NCBI GenBank assembly: GCA_018302545.1 | Contig: JAGVZM010000011.1 | Coordinates: forward strand, 1 to 46,231 | Length of the DNA: 46,231 bases | Direction: 5' to 3' | From: Candidatus Woesearchaeota archaeon | GTDB taxonomy: Archaea; Nanobdellota; Nanobdellia; SCGC-AAA011-G17; GW2011-AR18 | In this document: one piece after another, positions 25,203 through 32,934 of the stretch | Layout: every line of letters starts with the position of its first letter | Position numbering within the stretch: position 1 is the stretch's first letter | Notes under the pieces: generated by a model | What the model was told of the DNA's origin: nothing | Databases searched by the model: none | The model's input: only the letters and a program-made list of their open reading frames with translations | Position numbers and translations under genes: made by a program

Positions 25203-25565
25203 TTATCCTAGAATTCTAACTTTCTTTCCTTTTGGGTTAGTATTCATTAATTCTCTAATTGAAATAGCTTTTCCTGTTTTGTTTATTTTTTCTTTTGCAC
25301 TTTCTGAGAATTTATAAGAAGCTACTGTGATCTTCTTTGTTAATTCACCTTCAGATAGCACTTTTCCTGGAACTATTGCTATTTCTCCTTCTTTTGTATA
25401 TTTATCTATTTTGTAAACATTAACGTCTCTTCTTTGTCTAGTTGATTTTTCTAGATCATTAGCTACTCTTTTCCATAATGGAACATTTTCTTTAGTTCCT
25501 AGGCTTTTTAAATCTGCTATTAACTTTTTTAAAGCTAAATTTGTTGGACCTGTTCTTTTTGCCAT
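25203..25565 (-). CDS. rpl18e: Ribosomal protein eL18
   Basis: This 120-residue protein is specific to archaea and eukaryotes. It has the family core LWKRVANDLEKSTRQRRDVNVYKIDKY, then EIAIVPGKVLSEGELTKKITVASYKFSESA and the end GKKVRILG. In many archaea it lies between rpoD/tRNA-Leu and uL13-uS9. Here the same order is kept but all neighbours are separated by insertions. The length and C-terminus are normal. Confidence 0.95.
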   Translation of the reverse strand: MAKRTGPTNLALKKLIADLKSLGTKENVPLWKRVANDLEKSTRQRRDVNVYKIDKYTKEGEIAIVPGKVLSEGELTKKITVASYKFSESAKEKINKTGKAISIRELMNTNPKGKKVRILG

Positions 25566-25636
25566 AACTTTTGAGAAATGGATTTGTTTTTAAATGTTTT
25601 GGGTAGATTTTTAAACTTTATTTTAATTAATTTTTT

Positions 25637-25996
25637 ATGAAAAATAAAGGTTTAGTTGATATGGTGCAAGATAATCCTTATCAAAGTCCTAGAGTAAACT
25701 GTATTGAAGAGCCTGAATTAGTAATATCTCCGAGAGCTAAAACCTTAAGTATATTAACTGGATATTTTGGAGGTTTGATGTCAATGGGGTTAACTTTTAC
25801 TCCTTTATATTTTATTGGTTCCTCTACTAAAGTGCAAGACTTTTTAGAAAATTATCCTTCTTTAGAAGATATTATGACTAAGTTAACTACTCCTTTTGGA
25901 GCTTTTGTTTTGGGTTCTGTGAGTGGTCTTATAATTGGTTCTGTGATTACTAAATATTCGGAGAGATATTTTGCTAGAAAAGAAGCTTTGGAATAA
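25637..25996 (+). CDS. Two-helix membrane protein, unknown
   Basis: This 119-residue protein has a soluble N-terminus with DNPYQSPRVNC, then hydrophobic segments at about 42-62 and 86-108 and a basic end. The last gene of the flanking minus-strand group (rhomboid) converges with it. No family is recognised. Similar DNPY-type small membrane proteins occur in DPANN genomes. Confidence 0.5.
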   Translation: MKNKGLVDMVQDNPYQSPRVNCIEEPELVISPRAKTLSILTGYFGGLMSMGLTFTPLYFIGSSTKVQDFLENYPSLEDIMTKLTTPFGAFVLGSVSGLIIGSVITKYSERYFARKEALE

Positions 25997-25998
25997 TA

Positions 25999-26613
25999 TT
26001 ATTTCATATATCTTTTTTCCCATTCTTGAATATTCTTCTCATTTAGGTCTTTTTCTTTAGTTTTTTGTTCTTTTTTGATTTTAGTTCTTAAAATTAAACC
26101 GAATAATACTCCTACTAATATTCCTGCTAAATGGGCTATATTAGCTACATTACTTGGTGCGAAAACCCCCAATAAATCAATAATTGCATATAGAATTGCT
26201 GCTACAAACATAGGCATTGGTAAACCATAAACCCAGATAGTCATTTTGGGTTTTAGTAATGCTAACGATCCTATAATTCCGAATATTGCTCCTGATGCTC
26301 CTAAAACTGCAGGGTAAAATGGAATAGAACTTATACTTGCAAATATTCCTGCTGAGAAATATAAATATAAAAATCTTTTAGATCCTATTTCATTTTCTAA
26401 TATCAAACCAAAAATTGCTAATGAAACCATGTTAAATAATAAATGTACTAAAGATCCATGCAAGAACATAGAAGTTATTATTGTGTAAGGTTGCTGCAAA
26501 ACTAAAGAAGAGGTTAATTTAAAAAGTTGAGTTATTATTGGAAAGATTTTTTGTAAAATAAAAAATATAACACAAATTGCTATTATGTATAAAGAATAAT
26601 ATTTGTTTTTCAT
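25999..26613 (-). CDS. Rhomboid-family intramembrane serine protease
   Basis: This 204-residue protein has six membrane helices. The catalytic Ser107 lies in LGASGAIFG and His161 in ANIAHLAG. The oxyanion-side HGSLVHLLFN (His57, Asn61) precedes them, so all active-site residues are present. It is the compact six-helix prokaryotic form. It should cleave single-pass membrane substrates, of which this region encodes several candidates. Confidence 0.93.
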   Translation of the reverse strand: MKNKYYSLYIIAICVIFFILQKIFPIITQLFKLTSSLVLQQPYTIITSMFLHGSLVHLLFNMVSLAIFGLILENEIGSKRFLYLYFSAGIFASISSIPFYPAVLGASGAIFGIIGSLALLKPKMTIWVYGLPMPMFVAAILYAIIDLLGVFAPSNVANIAHLAGILVGVLFGLILRTKIKKEQKTKEKDLNEKNIQEWEKRYMK

Positions 26614-26718
26614 CTAGATTATATTATTCTTCTTCTTTTTAATTTTATTGATGGAAAAATCTTATAAAACCAGGTTTAATACTGTTATTAATCATCTTTA
26701 ATGTAATATAATATAAAT

Positions 26719-27483
26719 TTAAGCAGCAATTCCTAAATCATTCTCAAGAGAAACACCGACATTATTTATAACTCCACCACTAACTGAAATAACTGCATTT
26801 GCAGGTATTTTTAATCCAACACCTACATTTCCATTAATATCCATACCTATCTTTACATCTGTTATTATTTCTCCGCCAGATATTTCAATATCTTCTTCAT
26901 TTTTCACATTAACTTGTGCTTGTGATCTAGTTTCTAGATCGATAACAGGGGCTAATACATATTCGTCTTCTTTTGTTGTGTGCAAGGATTCATCTAAAAG
27001 AACATCAAAATTTGCTGTTGATGTAAATCCTTCTTCAACAACTAATTGTCCATTTAGGATCATTTTATTAGATGGTAAAGTTGCTTTATGCGAACCTTGT
27101 GAATCTACAACTATAACCTCAGATATTTCGAGTTCCATCTTATTATATGTTCCCTCTTCTAATTCTGCATTTGCAAGTAAAGCATTTTTTGAATTTGCTT
27201 TTAATTTTAATAAATCGTAAATTTTTGAATTTGTTGAAACTGTTGTCCATCCTTTTGATTCAGAATGAATTTTAATTGAATCTACTTTCATTTCTACCTT
27301 AGAGACTGTGCCCATTTCAGTAGCCGCATCTGTTATTGTAAAAACAGCTCTACCTTTGTCTGTAGATTTCGAATTTGTATTCTGATTAGGAGAATTATTA
27401 TCTGTTGAAACATTTACTTTATTTTCACAAGCAAAAATAAATAAGATCATTAAAATTAATAATATTGTTATGATCTTTTTCAT
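26719..27483 (-). CDS. DUF4382-type lipoprotein
   Basis: This 254-residue protein has a signal peptide with a FAC lipobox followed by a Ser/Asn-rich linker. The region GRAVFTITDAATEMGTVSKVEMKVDSIKIHSESKGW, then a YDLLKLKANSKNALLANAELEEGTYNKMELEI stretch, fits the DUF4382 pattern of prokaryotic surface proteins. The last 60 residues are Gly/Val-rich and may form an extra beta repeat. It is an extracellular anchor protein of unknown role. Confidence 0.75.
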   Translation of the reverse strand: MKKIITILLILMILFIFACENKVNVSTDNNSPNQNTNSKSTDKGRAVFTITDAATEMGTVSKVEMKVDSIKIHSESKGWTTVSTNSKIYDLLKLKANSKNALLANAELEEGTYNKMELEISEVIVVDSQGSHKATLPSNKMILNGQLVVEEGFTSTANFDVLLDESLHTTKEDEYVLAPVIDLETRSQAQVNVKNEEDIEISGGEIITDVKIGMDINGNVGVGLKIPANAVISVSGGVINNVGVSLENDLGIAA

Positions 27484-27591
27484 ATAACTATATATTCTTT
27501 CCTATATTATAAATGTTTTTTATATAAAGTATATATTAAACTTCCATTTTTTCTCTAAATGGTTCATTTAATAGATTTTGCGGAAATTAAA

Positions 27592-27708
27592 TGCGGGGAG
27601 TAGGATAGCCGTATCATAAATTTTTGAAACTTTTTGATTTTCGAACCTACGAAGGCCTAAGCCATATGATCCTTAGTCATACCCATTTGGCCACTCTGGA
27701 ATCCCCGC
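27592..27708 (-). tRNA. tRNA-Leu (anticodon AAG) with a T-loop intron
   Basis: Read from 27708 down, the sequence forms a 7-bp acceptor stem (GCGGGGA with TCCCCGC), discriminator A, D arm CCA/TGG, anticodon stem TATGA/TCATA with loop CTAAGGA (anticodon AAG), a long variable arm with GGC/GCC stem, and T stem GTAGG/CCTAC. The T loop is interrupted by about 34 nt. Without the insertion it reads TTCGAAT and the tRNA is 83 nt long. The long variable arm, A73 and loop indicate leucine. CCA is not encoded. It lies between rpoD and eL18, as in many archaea. The AAG anticodon is rare in archaea, where GAG is normal. Confidence 0.85.
27606..27639 (-). other. Probable 34-nt non-canonical tRNA intron in the T loop
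   Basis: Removing these bases restores TTCGAAT. A relaxed bulge-helix-bulge can be drawn: outer helix GTAGG/CCTAC (the T stem), a short central helix TCG with CGG (one U-G pair), an AAA bulge at the 5' cut, a bulge with TAT at the 3' cut, and an inner helix ATCA/TGAT. Archaeal splicing endonuclease recognises such structures. Exact cut sites are ambiguous by one base. Confidence 0.7.
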
Positions 27709-27741
27709 TTAACCTTAAGTAATTATTTTTTATTATTAAAA

Positions 27742-28434
27742 CTATCTATATCCAATTTCCTTTTTTATTATTTTAGAAATTTCTTTTTCATAACAAAAGA
27801 AGCTATGACCCATTTTCTTAATTAAATATTCTTTATATTTACTAGAAACATTTCTAATTACAAAATGATCTTTTTCTCCAGATATAAAAATAACTTTATC
27901 TTTTATCTTATCTAAATTTTCTAAATTGTCTTTCATGAAAACATTGTTAACAGAACTCATTTCTGAATGATTTGTGTGTTTAAAGTAATCTTTAAAAGAG
28001 TCAAAATATTTGTAGTTGAAAATAAAGAAAAATGGATATAAAATATACTTCCAGATAATTTTTGTATGACATAACATTCTAGAAAATAAACTATCTCTAA
28101 TAAATATACCACTAAACCAGTGATTTTTAACTTTTTCTTTATCCATTGGATAATTAATTAAAAATACTTTTCTGATTTTATTATTTAATGCAAATTCTTT
28201 AGCTAGAATAGCACCCATAGAATGTCCAACAATATAATCTATTTTTTTATCATTTAATTTCTCTTTAATAAATTTTAAGAATAAATCAACATTATAAATT
28301 ACTTCTGGCTTTTTTTCATTACCATATCCAATTAAGTCAAAAGATATACAGTTGTAACCTTTTAATTCTTTTATCAAATATTTAAAATTATTTCTACTTC
28401 CAGCAGAACCATGTAGGAATAATATTTTTTTCAC
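27742..28434 (-). CDS. Alpha/beta hydrolase
   Basis: This 230-residue protein opens with ILFLHGSAGSRNNF (oxyanion HG), has the nucleophile elbow VGHSMGAILAKEF with Ser, a later GEKDHFVIR supplying the Asp, and the closing His in KMGHSFF. All triad residues are present. It is a small soluble esterase- or lipase-like enzyme of unknown substrate. It is inserted between rpoD and tRNA-Leu on the same strand. Confidence 0.85.
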   Translation of the reverse strand: MKKILFLHGSAGSRNNFKYLIKELKGYNCISFDLIGYGNEKKPEVIYNVDLFLKFIKEKLNDKKIDYIVGHSMGAILAKEFALNNKIRKVFLINYPMDKEKVKNHWFSGIFIRDSLFSRMLCHTKIIWKYILYPFFFIFNYKYFDSFKDYFKHTNHSEMSSVNNVFMKDNLENLDKIKDKVIFISGEKDHFVIRNVSSKYKEYLIKKMGHSFFCYEKEISKIIKKEIGYR

Positions 28435-28459
28435 TTAGGATATAAAAATAAATTAACTT

Positions 28460-29233
28460 TTAAGCTTTGCTTAATTGTGTATAGAATTCATCCATCTTTT
28501 GATCAAGTACATCTAAAGATGTTAAAAATATTTCTTCTGGATTTAATTTACCCCATGACTCTATTGTAACTATAAAATCTTTTTCTGAATTTGTAACCTT
28601 TATTTCATGTTCTTCACATGTTTGTTCGTATGATTCATTCCATTTTGTATAATCTGTAACTTCTAGTGAAGTTCCTTTTTCTCTTAATAGATCATTACAT
28701 GCTTTTATGCAATCTTTTAATTTTGTTTTTTTAGTTATATCAAACTCTGGGACTCCTCTATAAAAAGCTAAACAAGGTGAGAATTTAGCGTGATCTTTTG
28801 CTTTTCCTAAACCTGCTACAGCTTCGAACTCTAACTCTTGACCTTTTAATAATTTTATGATAGGTATTTTATCATAAACTGATTTCACTTTAGGATCTTG
28901 GAATTTTAAATCAGAAGCGTAAACTGTAATTGGACCCTCTGCTTTTAATGTTGCAGAAACTTGACATTTTGCACAACCATTTCCTTTACATGAACATGAT
29001 TCTTGTAATTCATATGATTTTAGATCAGTTGTTAATGGCAATAATCCCAATCTATGTGCTATAAATTCATCATAAACTGCTGAGGTATTCTTAGTAAAAG
29101 TCACTTTTTTTATAGCTAAAGTTGGAACTTCAGAAATCATTATTCTTCTTAAAGTATTTACAAATACAGGATCTGTACCTTTTATAAGGAAAATTAACTT
29201 ATTATCTTGTTTATTTATTAGTTTGATGTCCAT
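28460..29233 (-). CDS. rpoD: DNA-directed RNA polymerase subunit D (Rpo3)
   Basis: This 257-residue protein begins with the family's dimerisation domain (FVNTLRRIMISEVPTLAI, then FIAHRLGLLPLTTD). A zinc site CSCKGNGCAKC (Cys80, 82, 87, 90) matches the Rpb3/RpoD zinc loop. The region 150-207 keeps several Cys (C154, C175, C179, C206), which may be the remains of, or an altered form of, the Fe-S domain found in some RpoD proteins. It assembles with subunit L as the alpha-like platform of RNA polymerase. Confidence 0.95.
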   Translation of the reverse strand: MDIKLINKQDNKLIFLIKGTDPVFVNTLRRIMISEVPTLAIKKVTFTKNTSAVYDEFIAHRLGLLPLTTDLKSYELQESCSCKGNGCAKCQVSATLKAEGPITVYASDLKFQDPKVKSVYDKIPIIKLLKGQELEFEAVAGLGKAKDHAKFSPCLAFYRGVPEFDITKKTKLKDCIKACNDLLREKGTSLEVTDYTKWNESYEQTCEEHEIKVTNSEKDFIVTIESWGKLNPEEIFLTSLDVLDQKMDEFYTQLSKA

Positions 29234-29352
29234 TTTTAAAGTGAAGATATAATTTTGTGGACTTGTAGGGTTTAAAAAGGTTTTTGTTTTTATGAAAATA
29301 CCTTTCTAGAAATATATTATAAAAAATTGGAAATGCTTTGTTTTAAGTTAAG

Positions 29353-29360
29353 TTTATATA
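29353..29360 (+). promoter_or_regulatory. TATA box of the 29382 GNAT gene
   Basis: The sequence tttatata, preceded by a purine-containing BRE-like taag, lies about 22-29 nt before the ATG at 29382, which suggests a leaderless mRNA. Confidence 0.6.
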
Positions 29361-29381
29361 GTCCTTTTTTGTGATTTTCAC

Positions 29382-29852
29382 ATGAATAGGTCTGAGATAG
29401 TTGCTTTAATGATAGCTAAAGAGCTTGAAAGATTTGATCATCCTTCTATAAATAAAGATTCAACAAATGTTAAATTATCAAGAAATAAAGAAAATCCAGA
29501 TAAATGTGAATTAGAAGTAAGGTTGTATGATAAAGAGGGGGCATATGTATTAGAAGATCATGGTATGGAACCTTATTATGTTGTTCCTGGTCTATTATTT
29601 AGCGTAAGTGAAAAAGGCTCAAAGGTTTGTATAGAAAGAGTTTATGTTAAACCTGAATATAGGGGAAATGATTTAGGAACAGAAGTTGTAAGATGTTTTG
29701 AATTAGCTGCTACTTTAGCAAGAGCTAGAGTTATTTGTTTAGATGCAGACCTAGAAACTAAAGCAGGAGATTATTGGAAAACTAAACATGGTTTTGCTTA
29801 TAGAGAAGACACTAATCCAAATTATATGGAAAAAGATTTAATATTAAATTAG
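29382..29852 (+). CDS. GNAT-family N-acetyltransferase
   Basis: This 156-residue protein has the acetyl-CoA motif A: IERVYVKPEYRGNDLGTEVVRCFE (R-x-x-G-x-G/D-L-G type), then WKTKHGFAYRED as motif B. The substrate is unknown. It is convergent with a second, unrelated-looking GNAT gene whose stop lies 5 nt away. Confidence 0.85.
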   Translation: MNRSEIVALMIAKELERFDHPSINKDSTNVKLSRNKENPDKCELEVRLYDKEGAYVLEDHGMEPYYVVPGLLFSVSEKGSKVCIERVYVKPEYRGNDLGTEVVRCFELAATLARARVICLDADLETKAGDYWKTKHGFAYREDTNPNYMEKDLILN

Positions 29853-29856
29853 AACT

Positions 29857-30360
29857 TTATCTTTTAAGAGCTTGTTCTCCCTTTTCTGAAATGGGAAGAG
29901 CATAAACTAAAGAATTTTCATTTAGATTATTTACATAATTAAAACCTAATCTTTCATAAAGTCTTATTGCTTTTGTATTTGTTTTAGAAACTGTTAAAGC
30001 AACTATATCTGCTTTATCTTTTTGTTCCTCAATATAATGCTGTATTAACTGAGTTCCTAATCCTTTTCCTTTATTATTAGCTAAAACCCATAATAGGTCT
30101 GCTATTTTTAAATTTCCATCTTGATGTACAACTCCTTCTAAGATTGCTTCTAAATCTCCAGATTCTGATAAAACAATATCAACACTTTTAGCTGGATCTT
30201 TTATTATTCCTCTAAAGTATTCTGGAGTTCTTTTTTGTTTATGTCCTTTAAGTTCTTCAGGAGAATAATGTTCAGCTAATTTATCAAGTTCTGATCTATA
30301 AAATTCTGATAATCTATCATAATCTACTTCTAATTCGTTAGTTAATTTTTGTATTTTCAT
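29857..30360 (-). CDS. GNAT-family N-acetyltransferase, last gene of four-gene operon
   Basis: This 167-residue protein has KIADLLWVLANNKGKGLGTQLIQHY (motif A) and TNTKAIRLYERLGF (motif B), both standard for the family. Its ATG overlaps the TGA of the upstream gene (ATGA), so translation is coupled. As the end of a four-gene unit (methyltransferase, hydrolase, ART-like, GNAT) it may modify the same small molecule, peptide or protein target. Confidence 0.85.
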   Translation of the reverse strand: MKIQKLTNELEVDYDRLSEFYRSELDKLAEHYSPEELKGHKQKRTPEYFRGIIKDPAKSVDIVLSESGDLEAILEGVVHQDGNLKIADLLWVLANNKGKGLGTQLIQHYIEEQKDKADIVALTVSKTNTKAIRLYERLGFNYVNNLNENSLVYALPISEKGEQALKR

Positions 30361-31124
30361 TTATCTAAATCACTAAGAGGATATACAGAAGCCAGATATT
30401 TTCCTCTTACTTTTTCTTCATACTCTCCCACTCTATTAACTGGAACTAATAAAACTTGAAGTCCTAAATTTAAGTCTATATTTCCCTCCCCTTTTATTCC
30501 TTCAGAACCACAATCTACAAATTTATAACCTAAATTTTCTAAGGCAGGTTTATGAACACCTATTATTGCTCTTTGGTCCGGATCTTTTGGAGTATAATTT
30601 GAAGACTGAATTGGGTGTGCTGAAAAAAATACAGCAAATGCATGACCAAAAATTTTTCTGTCTTCTTCTGTTAACTCAATTCCAATTCTTTCAAGTGCTT
30701 CTATAGTGAGATATTTAGGACCTCTTGGTTCATAGGCATCTCCTAAATCTCTTTTAATTTCTCCCCAAACTAATTCTCCTTTTCTATGTAAGTCTCCGCC
30801 AGTTCTTAACATTCTTGTTTCAAGAATTAAATCTAAAGCTTGAATGCTGGTTCCATGATAAATATGATGTGATTGATGTTGAAATCTTCTTTCACCTACT
30901 GCTGAAATACAAATATTTTTACCACTAAAATATCCAAAATCCAATCCTCCTTGATCTATTTCTCTTAAAGGTTTTTTATATGGCATTTCTAATCGATCTG
31001 AAAATGGATGATCAAACCTATCTTCTCCTAAATGAAATTTAAGATATTTATCGCCTTCCCTGTATTTTTCTATAGCTTCCATTAATTTTTTTAGATCTAT
31101 ATGTGAATTACTATCATCTACCAT
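30357..31124 (-). CDS. ART-like (HGT-motif) protein, tentative
   Basis: This 255-residue soluble protein has IYHGTSIQALDLILETRMLRTGG at 88-110. H-G-T-S plus a following helix ending in a hydrophobic L-R-G is the first strand and helix of ADP-ribosyltransferase-fold enzymes (RNA 2'-phosphotransferase, DarT, PARP-like). A second candidate strand VFFSAHPIQSSNY (165-177) could supply the aromatic or Ser residue. A third, GNIDLNLGLQVLLVPV, ends the core, but no clear catalytic Glu is visible. It starts directly after the hydrolase stop and overlaps the GNAT gene. Enzymatic activity is inferred. Confidence 0.5.
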   Translation of the reverse strand: MVDDSNSHIDLKKLMEAIEKYREGDKYLKFHLGEDRFDHPFSDRLEMPYKKPLREIDQGGLDFGYFSGKNICISAVGERRFQHQSHHIYHGTSIQALDLILETRMLRTGGDLHRKGELVWGEIKRDLGDAYEPRGPKYLTIEALERIGIELTEEDRKIFGHAFAVFFSAHPIQSSNYTPKDPDQRAIIGVHKPALENLGYKFVDCGSEGIKGEGNIDLNLGLQVLLVPVNRVGEYEEKVRGKYLASVYPLSDLDK

Positions 31125-32102
31125 TTAAGCAACCTTCCTTAAAGTTTCTTGCCTATAATTTTCGATTCTATCAACTAAACTTCTTACTTGTTCATAAGAT
31201 CCAGTTCCAAATCTATGACCAGAATCTAATCTGAAAATATTATCTTCATCAGCAATTAAACTAGCAATTTCTTCTTGATCTTCTGGACCGCATATTTTGT
31301 CTTCAGTGGTTATTACAACTAAAGGTTCTATAGCAATAAATTTACCATTTTCATCAAAATGTTTTTTGATTCTTCCCAAAGTATCATATTGCAAGAATTC
31401 TTTTCCACTTCTTAAATGAACCCAAGGATCAGCAGCCCATAATTTATTGTCTATTGTTTCATTTTTACCATCATGTAATTCTTGTGCTTGTAATGGATAT
31501 AATGGAGAAGGCGGTAACCATTCTGGTGCATCTTGTAACATTTCAAATAAAGTTAGCCATTTTGGAGAATATCTTCCTAATTCTCCGAATCTTCTTTCTT
31601 GATCATTATTAATTCCAGATCTATTAATCAAACAATGTTTTGCATCTCTTACTGGAGATACAATAACTAATTTTGTTCCTTCTGGAAGTTTTCTTCCTTC
31701 ATAATAACCTGTTAAAACTGCTTCGATTGCTGGAATTGAAGTTAGACTATGAGCAACAATTAAAGGAGATTTTCCTGTAAAATAATCTAAACCTGCATCT
31801 AACTGGACTCTTAAACCTGTATTTGTATAAAGTCTTCTTTTGAACATTCCACCAGAAACTGCTGGATTATAAGACACTATAGATTCTCCTTCAAACATTG
31901 CTGGAGTAGCACCATTATAATTTGTTCTTCTTAATACCTCATAATCTGTTTCTGATTCTATATTTAATCTTTCTTTTGGAGGAACAACATTCATTCCTGC
32001 TAAGAATAAAGTTTTTTTATTAGAATCCCCATTACTATAAGATTCGTAAACTACACCATTTTTGGATTTACTTAAGTTATGTTTTGTTTTTATTTTTGGC
32101 AT
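31125..32102 (-). CDS. Alpha/beta hydrolase-like protein
   Basis: This 325-residue protein has the fold's first strand KKTLFLAGM, a nucleophile elbow IVAHSLTSIPA (Ser119, with Ala and Thr in place of the usual Gly residues), a candidate Asp in VVITTEDKICG (Asp268) and His in LDSGHRFG (His296). The triad is complete though the elbow is unusual. The gene starts on the overlap TAATG with the methyltransferase gene. Substrate unknown. Confidence 0.65.
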   Translation of the reverse strand: MPKIKTKHNLSKSKNGVVYESYSNGDSNKKTLFLAGMNVVPPKERLNIESETDYEVLRRTNYNGATPAMFEGESIVSYNPAVSGGMFKRRLYTNTGLRVQLDAGLDYFTGKSPLIVAHSLTSIPAIEAVLTGYYEGRKLPEGTKLVIVSPVRDAKHCLINRSGINNDQERRFGELGRYSPKWLTLFEMLQDAPEWLPPSPLYPLQAQELHDGKNETIDNKLWAADPWVHLRSGKEFLQYDTLGRIKKHFDENGKFIAIEPLVVITTEDKICGPEDQEEIASLIADEDNIFRLDSGHRFGTGSYEQVRSLVDRIENYRQETLRKVA

Positions 32103-32818
32103 TATTTTGCTTTCCTATATAGAGAGTTAGTAATTCCCTTTGCAGGAGCATAATAAAAACCCCCTACTTTTAAGAGATCGTATGCTATTCTGGGAGCTCC
32201 ATAAAACCCATCACTCTCTAAATGAGCTTGAGTAACAAGATCCAAATCTTTTCCAGCAATATCTGCAATGCTTCTTGAAGCCCCACTATTTCCAAAATCT
32301 ACGTGTATATGGACGGATTCAGAATCCATTTTTAGTTCTTTAGAAGGAATGAAATCCGCAGTGTATACTTCCGCACCTAATCTTTTTGCGATTCTAGCAA
32401 ATAGAGGATACTCTCCACATCCTAGATCTATTAATTTTATGCCTTCTAAAACTCTAGTTTTAACTAATTCTTTAGCTTGCTCTCTAGTGATTTTTTTAAT
32501 TGCTCCCTTTTTTCCTAAATTTTCTTCTAATATTTTCTCTACTAAGGGATTATTTGATAAAGATAAAGCAAAGCCTAGTTGTAATCCTTGACAAGGTGTA
32601 TTATGATATGTACCTTCTCCTATCATTATTCCATTTGTATAATCTGAAAAAGAACTTAAATTATCTCCACTAACTAAACAAGATAAATCTGTTGAATGTT
32701 GGTCTAACCTTTCTGGACTTAGTTTGCCTTCTTGAATAAGCTTATTATTTTCAGCTATATCTGATCTTGAGTTTCTTCTTACTAAATTTAATTGGTATGC
32801 TGCGATTGCCATATTCAT
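32102..32818 (-). CDS. Class I SAM-dependent methyltransferase
   Basis: This 238-residue protein has motif I IKLIDLGCGEYPLFARIAKRLG and motif II EVYTADFIPS, then VHIHVDFGNSG, all in order for a Rossmann methyltransferase. The N-terminal about 100 residues are helical and may shape the substrate pocket. It is the first gene of the four-gene operon running to 29857. A minus-strand TATA-like tttatatat (about 32833-32842) lies before it. The methylated substrate is not known. Confidence 0.8.
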   Translation of the reverse strand: MNMAIAAYQLNLVRRNSRSDIAENNKLIQEGKLSPERLDQHSTDLSCLVSGDNLSSFSDYTNGIMIGEGTYHNTPCQGLQLGFALSLSNNPLVEKILEENLGKKGAIKKITREQAKELVKTRVLEGIKLIDLGCGEYPLFARIAKRLGAEVYTADFIPSKELKMDSESVHIHVDFGNSGASRSIADIAGKDLDLVTQAHLESDGFYGAPRIAYDLLKVGGFYYAPAKGITNSLYRKAK

Positions 32819-32886
32819 AATAAATATAACAAATATATAAAACTTACCAAATATTACTACTAAATAGTAACTAATTTACCGAAAAG

Positions 32887-32894
32887 TATATAAA
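32887..32894 (+). promoter_or_regulatory. TATA box of the 32935 gene
   Basis: The sequence tatataaa with an upstream purine-rich gaaaag lies about 41-48 nt before the ATG. The leader contains a gaggt Shine-Dalgarno-like site. The divergent methyltransferase promoter shares this region. Confidence 0.6.
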
Positions 32895-32934
32895 GGATGA
32901 GATCAGTGATTTTGTAGAGGTAAAATCAACAAAA

